From the NCBI GenBank assembly GCA_013423325.1, contig BLJB01000176.1, positions 83,200-147,199 on the forward strand: a stretch of DNA of 64,000 bases, written 5' to 3'. Made by a program: the position numbers and the translations under genes. The DNA comes from Usnea hakonensis (taxonomy: Eukaryota > Ascomycota > Lecanoromycetes > Lecanorales > Parmeliaceae). Shown piece after piece: positions 58,122 through 64,000 of this stretch (position 1 is its first letter; each line of letters starts with the position of its first letter). The notes below the pieces were generated by a model. The model was not told the origin of the DNA and made no database searches. It saw only the letters and a list, made by a program, of their open reading frames with translations.

Positions 58122-58862
58122 ATGGATATGAAAGCGACTTCATCTTCCAGACCGCCGTTTCGCTTCCTTGATACCCCACTAGAAATTCGCCGTGAGATCT
58201 ACCGGCACTATCTTTTACGCAGAAACCCTATCTGTATTCAAAACCTGTTGTTCTACAGACACCAATTTTCGGACAGGGGTATTCGCAAGTACAAGAATAG
58301 CCTACTGCTTGTATCAAGACAAGTGGGATCAGAGGCCTTGGTAGTCCTCTATGGCGAGAACTTCTTCAAGGTAAACCTTTCTTATAGGGGCGAGGCCGAC
58401 CTCAAAAAATTCTTTGCAGAAGCCAATATAGGAAGAGTCCGAAGAATGGAAATCGTTACACCATTACCATGTTCTTATCCACCAATCGAGAATGTCAAGT
58501 ACAGTTACAAGCTGGACTCTGAACTATGGTCTCCATTTCTGGCAAACTTAACGAAGTTATCTATCGTGGTGACCCAGCCTCTTCCAATTCGAACACACTA
58601 TAAAGCACCCCAAATGAAAAAAGGGCTTAAGTGGCTCAGGGTCAGTCTACAAGATATTGCCTCTCATCTATCCCGCTCCTGTATCGTCGAGGTGGACGAT
58701 GACAATAGGAAAGAGACGAGAGCCCTGATGGGGGAGAGCTTTCCTGGTGGTTATCGAAAGGTGCAGACTTTGTCAGGCGACGCCTATTTCAGGAGAAACG
58801 ACTACTGGCACTCGGATGAGCAATCAGATTCTTCTTCGGAGGATGACCACGATGACGATTAA
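58122..58862 (+). CDS. 2EXR / F-box-like fungal protein with acidic tail
   Basis: Single exon, 246 residues from ATG 58122; the upstream in-frame ORF begins at a non-ATG codon and is Pro/Ser-rich, so I do not use it. The N-terminus reads FRFLDTPLEIRREIYRHYLL, the 'F..L..E.R..IY...L' signature common in fungal 2EXR/DUF7730 and F-box-like proteins. It is followed by LLLVSRQVGSEALVVLYGENFFKV, the second typical block (L..v.r.v..Ea..vlYg.n.F.). The C-terminus is strongly acidic (SDEQSDSSSEDDHDDD). Such proteins are abundant and mostly uncharacterised; an adaptor role in protein turnover is a guess. No damage was seen. Confidence 0.75.
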   Translation: MDMKATSSSRPPFRFLDTPLEIRREIYRHYLLRRNPICIQNLLFYRHQFSDRGIRKYKNSLLLVSRQVGSEALVVLYGENFFKVNLSYRGEADLKKFFAEANIGRVRRMEIVTPLPCSYPPIENVKYSYKLDSELWSPFLANLTKLSIVVTQPLPIRTHYKAPQMKKGLKWLRVSLQDIASHLSRSCIVEVDDDNRKETRALMGESFPGGYRKVQTLSGDAYFRRNDYWHSDEQSDSSSEDDHDDD

Positions 58863-58945
58863 GATGACGACAACGACAAACGCGACCATGATAACCTCGA
58901 CGACAATGACGATAACGTCGACTCTAACACTAGCTACTGGCATTA
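58835..58945 (+). repeat. GAC/GAT-rich trinucleotide tract
   Basis: Imperfect GAY/ACG/ATA triplets run through the acidic C-terminal codons and past the stop, suggesting that slippage generated the acidic tail. Confidence 0.7.
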
Positions 58946-60468
58946 CTTTCAATGAACACCAAAACTCTCCAGAACGCCAATGGCCATTCTCGAATACCAG
59001 ACATGCAACCTTCAACAAATCAACAACTTTTTTGTCTTCTCTTAGCACGCCATTCTTAATCTCCGGCTATGAGAGACCATCCTCACTAGATCTCTACAAT
59101 CTCACATATTTCTCCAAGAATGAAAAAAGTCTATAGATAGCTAGCTCGCTGAGAAAGTACACTCACATCCAAAAGCAAAGGCTTGCGCCGATGACACTCC
59201 TTCTCGCTCCCCAATTATATTCAATCCGAAATGCTTTCCCGTCCCCTCTCTAAAATGCAGCACATGACCCTCAAAACATGACATCTCTAATCAAAATCGG
59301 AACTGGCGTATGCTATTCATTTCGAGAAGAGCCCCATCCACACCGACTCCTCCTCCTTCACAACGTCTCACATCCATACCCCCCCCCTAACATTCTCAAG
59401 TCCACATAACCAAAAAAACATAGCAAGGTACTGAATCTCGCTCTAGCACTACATAGTCATTTACTCGCCATACCTCCCCTCCTGACCACAATCCCCAATC
59501 CATTTTTCCAATCGTCTGCAGCATCATGCTTAACTCAACATGTTGACATCACACAGACCTCAGTCTAGAGAGATCGAGAACCCAGAATGATACTCACATC
59601 CTAGAGACAAACAGGGCACTGATCCGCTTCATAGTCCACTTTCTGTATAGGTCGGGAGTTGTCTTCTAATGCCCCTATTTCAAATTGGAGATAAGTCAGC
59701 TGGGAGAGGACACGCCTATTTTCCAAAAAAAAAAGCGCTCCTAAGAGATAGGATAGATACTTAGGGTATATAGGTCATTGTACATATGAGACCTAGATAG
59801 AAAGATACCCTTGCTAGCTAAAGCCTATACTACGCTCTCAATACTCCTTAATAAGTCTAGCGTTGCGAAAATGCTGTATATACACACTCTTCACGGTACG
59901 CTACCTCTCGCCATAGCCATGCCTATTGACCGCCCCACCCATACCTGAGACTTCAGTATCTCGGGCCACGCTCTCGACCCGGGCACAAAACCACCGAAAA
60001 CAAAGTATTGCAATATACGATATGCGAAATTATGAACCCCCCAGTGCAACGGTGGCGAGACAAATGTTGTTTGGCGGCTATCGTTCTAGCTAGGTTATAA
60101 CACAGGAGTCCTACCAACCCCCTAGCATCTCTACAAGACTCCATCAGTGACTTTCTCTGCCTAATGGTGCCTCGACCATTAAATAATTTGATGAGTTTTC
60201 GAGATGGGCTTCTGGATACATCCTTCGCATAATTCTTTGCTTCAAGAGATGATATTTTCCTCTTTGTGCTCTACATTACTACAACACCATAGCGGGGCAG
60301 ATTCTAGACCTTAGCGAGCGCCATGTAGAAGAAGGATTTGGGAGGGAAGCCAGATAGGGACTTCCCCGGAGTGAGGTTAGATACTTTAGTTCTGGCAAGT
60401 TTCCACGGACTCTGGCTACCTTTTTTTTTTATCATTTTCTTATGCATAGAAATCGATTGGTGTCTTTT
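58863..60468. other. Intergenic, no gene recognised
   Basis: About 59720-59880 is rich in TAG/CTA and poor in CA/TG, a small RIP-like patch. Remaining ORFs are short and featureless. Confidence 0.5.
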
Positions 60469-61507
60469 TCAGAGATTTCTGTTTTCCAAGTGTATCGAAG
60501 TAAGGAATCCTACTCTCCCTGATGTGCCTTGATCCGTTTGAATCCACAATGGCATAAAGAGGCGAGATTTTGCTACATGACGTCCAACCCGCTTTTCTGT
60601 ACGAAGATCCAATCCTAGCGACAACATTAGCAGATGGACTTCATAACACGAACGCTGTGCTCGACTCACAGACACCGACGACGGAAGCCGAGACAGCACC
60701 CAGCGCACTACCCAAGCATAGCTGCCCCTCCAAATCTGACCGCTGCAACCTCCCAGAATATCACCCACGACCTTCTCAGCGTAGACGGAAGGCTCCATCC
60801 GTGGCGTTCCATCTTCGCCCCTCGCTCGAGCTGCTACCTCTTTCTCGATACTCTTATATCTTGACGTCGGCGGAAGTTTGAAGTTGACACCATTAGCAAG
60901 AACATTGGTTCTGACAGCTCCAGTGTTGACCGTTACGACCGTGACCCCGAAAGGTGCCAACTCTAAGCGCAGAGCCTCTGTAGTAGCGGTCATAGCGGCC
61001 TTGGATCCTGCGAATATGCCTATCACATTGTTCAACGAGCGGAATTCGGTCTCAAGTACTTAGTGACTTACCCATCCATGGAGTGATCACACTGGTAGAT
61101 ATAGAGCTTATGCTCACGAGGGTACCTTTGGCTGCGATGAGAAGGGGTGCGAATTCTTGGGTGACGCGGACCATGCCCCACATGTTGATATCGTACATTG
61201 CTTTCGCAGTTTCGATGTCAAAGTCCAAGGTGGGCATGATAAGTGTTTGACCAGCGTTATTCACCAGATAGTCGAGTGTTCCTCCAGTATGGGCGCGGAC
61301 AATTTCAACAGCCTTCTGTACGCTACCCAGGGATGTGACATCAAACGCGATGAGTGTCACATGGGGTCTCTTGTCCAGCTGTGACAGTTTGGATGGGTCG
61401 CGCGCTGTTGCAAAGACATGGAAATTGCGCTTCTGGAACTCTTGGGCCAACGCGAACCCAATACCCCCAGCACTGCAACCTGTAATGAGAACTGATTTGA
61501 GCGGCAT
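60469..61507 (-). CDS. Classical short-chain dehydrogenase/reductase, AYR1-like, catalytic Tyr replaced by Phe
   Basis: Exons 61072-61507 and 60469-61019 (minus strand; 328 residues), joined over a 52-bp GTAAGT...ATAG phase-1 intron. The cofactor motif TGCSAGGIG (residues about 9-17), LVNNAG, and SISSIS are present. The splice restores PWMG|IFAGSKAA, where classical SDRs have YxxxK; here it is FxxxK. The cysteine-containing TGCS..GIG loop and RLELAPFGV resemble 1-acyldihydroxyacetone-phosphate reductases. The C-terminal 50 or so residues look unlike the family, and the protein is longer than the usual 280-300, so a late frameshift or unrecognised intron is possible. It may be inactive, or the residue an assembly error. 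ATG 61507 is chosen over the upstream GTG. Confidence 0.75.
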
Positions 61508-61604
61508 CGTGAAAGGTAAAGCCGTCACGATTTTTCGAGGACAGGTGAGTGGGTGAAGAAGATGAAGAGTTCAAAGTGTTGGGAAATATGAGTGTTTTCA
61601 CGAG

Positions 61605-62248
61605 TAGGGGACGAATATGTTTAAAACATGTTTATTGCCTAACCGCTTGTAGTTTAGCGTAAAACGTGTTTTAAACAGGTTTTTTGTGATGAGAAAATAC
61701 ACTAGAAACCTCGCTTATTTTAGTGGCTTTTCTCGGTAATCTCCGGCCGTAAAAAGAGGTAATTTCAGGCCAAATAATAATATTTTTAGCTATTCGATAT
61801 TTATATAAATAAAGTATTTAAGTTATAGCTATAGATACGGAGAACTACTAATTTATAACCTTCTAATTAGTCTACTAATACTATCTATACTCTATTACCT
61901 ATAACTTATACTATTACTCCTATAGTTACTCCTATTATATAACCGTAGGATCGAATGGGGCCTTATCTACTAGTACGATAGTAATAAAGGCCGATTCGAC
62001 TGGAGGTATTACGGTAAGAGTATAACTAGTAGATATTAGTTAATTGTTGCAAAAAATAGAACGCGATTTAGTAGAGAAGTAAGTCAATAGAAGAGGTACT
62101 TATACTCGCTAATAAATTGTATGGTAGAGGATATACCTACTCGTAGGGCTAGCTTACTAATTAAAAACGAATAAACCGCTAGTAATAATATCGCTAAGAG
62201 GTTTTAAACATGTTTTTTATCGAATATACGTGTTTTATTCGTACCCTA
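61605..62248 (+). mobile_element. hAT-like non-autonomous element, RIP-degraded copy
   Basis: Begins TAGGGGACGAATA and ends with its approximate reverse complement (TATTCGTACCCTA, after related internal blocks). It shares about 190 bp at the left and about 150 bp at the right with 63013-63506. The interior (about 61770-62080) is TA-rich and nearly free of CA/TG. No matching 8-bp flanks were found. Confidence 0.65.
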
Positions 62249-62690
62249 AGTCTAAGGGTAAAATCGTGTAATTTTACTAGAGATACCTTAGTTCGCCTTC
62301 CTAAATAAGTAACTAGATAAATAAAGTCCGGAAATTCTCGAGGGTACTATTCGGCGCGAGATATTTTAATTTCTAATAAGGACCTTTCGAGGTATTTTTT
62401 AAAATCTATAATATTTAAAAAGTTCGTAAAGGGGTTTCTAAATTTTTTCGCTAAAAAATCTTAGGATTTAAAACGTAAACCTGAACTCCCCTCGTAACGA
62501 TATTTTAAGAGATATCTAATTAACTAGACTAGCGAAATTTTTAATTTTTTTAAAAAATAATTTAATAATACTATTAATATTTTTACTTTATAAACTTACT
62601 TTTATAGATTTTATATTATATACGAATTTTTTTAAGAGTAGAAAAGTTTAATATTACTAGAATTAGTATAAACCTAACGTATTTTTCTAA
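62249..62690. repeat. RIP-like AT-rich block
   Basis: Long TTTAAA/TAATA tracts with CA/TG depletion; no reading frame. Adjacent 62700-62800 has a duplicated AACCCGAAGGG.CTTAG motif of unknown origin. Confidence 0.55.
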
Positions 62691-63012
62691 GTTTACGCTT
62701 AGACCTGCCGCCCTCACGGTGCGAAGTCAGCAAATCTAACCCGAAGGGACTTAGATCCGTAAGGGCCGCTAACCCGAAGGGGCTTAGCGAGGCAGATACT
62801 GAGGGACTAAGGTAACTCAAGTCTATTTTATGAGACTTGGATGACGTAATTGAGAATAGAAACTCCAACGAAACAGTATGCAATGAATCCTACCTTATGC
62901 GGCTAACAGAGTCCGATATCCTATTGGGTTTCACATCCGCCGCACACGTCAGTTCATGAACAGTCCATGCAGGCACAAGAGTGGGATTGTGTTTCAAGAA
63001 TGTCCCAGTAGG
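62691..63012. other. Intergenic, nothing recognised
   Basis: Ordinary base composition between the RIP-like block and the next element. The last 8 bases (63005-63012) are the left target duplication. Confidence 0.5.
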
Positions 63013-63506
63013 TAGGGTAAGAATATGTTTTAAACATGTTTATTGACTAACCGCTTTAGGTTTAGCTAGAACGTGTTTTAAACAGGGTTTTTTAAGGAGA
63101 AAATAGCCGAGAAACCTCGCTTATTTTAGTGTAATATATGGCCTTGTCTCAGTAGTCTCCGGCCGCAAAAAGGGGTGATTTTATGGCAAAATTTCATGGC
63201 CATGGGCTACCAGAGAGGCACTCCATTCCAGCCTTCTGATTGGATTCGACGGTGTGATTCTTCGGTCTTCCACCCCGCTGTGGAGGCATTGTTGTAAGCA
63301 TGTAGATAAGTAGATTAGCTACTGAAAAAAAGAGGAGTATATTACTGGAGGAGGTACATGCCTACGCTACCAAATTGTATGGTAGACGATGTACCTAATC
63401 ATAGGGCTGGCTTACTAATTAAAAACGAATAAACCGCTAAGAAAAACACCGCTAAGAGGTTTTAAACATGTTTTTTTTTGAAAAACACGGTTTTATTCGT
63501 TCCCTA
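63013..63506 (+). mobile_element. hAT-like MITE with perfect 8-bp target duplication
   Basis: 494 bp, starting TAGGGTAAGAATA and ending TTTTATTCGTTCCCTA, imperfect terminal inverted repeats. It is flanked on both sides by CCAGTAGG (63005-63012 and 63507-63514). An 8-bp duplication and a TAGGG terminus fit the hAT superfamily. No transposase ORF is present, so it is non-autonomous. Confidence 0.85.
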
Positions 63507-63514
63507 CCAGTAGG

Positions 63515-64000
63515 TGTTTCAATGCGTAAGGAATATTGTACGAGTACTAAAAGCTTATGTTCAAAGGTCCCGAGTGCCGTCGTGCATATGCTCCTAAAGA
63601 TACTTATGCATTGCTCATAATGGTGAACCAACTCCATAGCGTTAATGGTGCATGCTGACTCACTCTTACGAGAGCGTTAATGGTGCATGCTGACTCACTC
63701 TTACGAGAAGGCTGGATACCAAACCTTGTGGCAGATATTGATCTCAACTACTGTGTTGCGCTAATATGAAGCGCGTGTCTATGTAATTAGTGACAAGTGT
63801 TTGCACGGAGTCACCAACCAAAGCGACAGCAAGACGCGACTTGGAACAAGACAAGGCTCTGAATAGTCCTCATAAAGATAAGGAGGTGCACTGCGTGCCG
63901 CACCTGACGAATCTGCTCCGCCCACCTGCGAGTCGTAGGGAGCTTTTAAACCTCAGCCAACACTAGTGTATAATACCGGAGGCGGTGCAGCCACATACCA
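63515..64000. other. Window end, no gene recognised
   Basis: Contains the 35-bp tandem duplication (63638-63707). Nothing else is supported. Confidence 0.5.
63638..63707 (+). repeat. Perfect tandem duplication of 35 bp
   Basis: The unit beginning AGCGTTAATGGTGCATGCTG occurs at 63638-63672 and again at 63673-63707 without a difference. Confidence 0.9.

Noticed and set aside
1..64000. CRISPR arrays, rRNA, telomere repeats
   Set aside because: No regularly spaced short repeats, rRNA-like sequence or TTAGGG arrays were seen. The TAGGG strings are element termini.

Overview
This window comes from a filamentous ascomycete (Pezizomycotina). Genes are split by short GT-AG introns of about 47-92 bp with CTNAC-type branch points close to the acceptor. 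There is a highly reducing polyketide synthase, a 2EXR/F-box-like gene, and TA-rich stretches poor in CA and TG that look like repeat-induced point mutation (RIP). No database search was run; all family assignments come from motifs read by eye.

Region 1 (1-39,170) is the main feature. It is a co-oriented tandem array of nine paralogs of one zinc-finger family: partial copy 1 (1-543), copy 2 (2331-3997), copy 3 (5796-7824), copy 4 (9755-11310), copy 5 (14632-16085), broken copy 6 (about 19976-21081), broken copy 7 (25775-27947), copy 8 (32318-34262) and copy 9 (37186-39170). The shared plan is a first exon encoding two copies of a roughly 40-residue helical motif ending in 'WLxxAR', a phase-1 intron of about 50 bp at the same place, a Ser/Pro/Thr/Gln-rich linker, four C2H2-like fingers (the last starting CGFC), a 'W(D/N)...I.GLL' block, a 'LQ.RLE' helix and a divergent tail. 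Copies 1-4 and copies 5, 7, 8, 9 form two subtypes. Intergenic DNA here holds inverted repeats, minisatellites, a 99-base cytosine-rich tract and decayed mobile DNA. A small secreted or membrane protein gene (17464-17985, minus) lies inside the array.

Region 2 (39-48 kb) is gene-poor. It has a 130-residue single-pass membrane protein (40461-40906, minus) and a three-exon cysteine-rich protein (46010-47563, plus).

Region 3 (48,744-55,427, minus) is a wrecked highly reducing PKS, ordered KS-AT-DH-degenerate core-ER-KR-ACP. Its KS has four in-frame stops, its AT has an in-frame internal deletion, its DH lacks both catalytic residues and its ER lacks the nucleotide-binding glycine loop. The KR and ACP still look intact.

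Region 4 (55-64 kb) holds RIP-like repeat DNA, a 2EXR/F-box-like gene (58122-58862), an AYR1-like short-chain dehydrogenase whose catalytic tyrosine position is phenylalanine (60469-61507, minus), and short hAT-like inverted-repeat elements, one with a perfect 8-bp target duplication.

Taken together, this looks like an accessory, repeat-associated region in which a lineage-specific zinc-finger family expanded by tandem duplication while a neighbouring secondary-metabolism locus decayed. Most of the nonsense codons lie where a CpA to TpA change would create them, which is the context RIP prefers.
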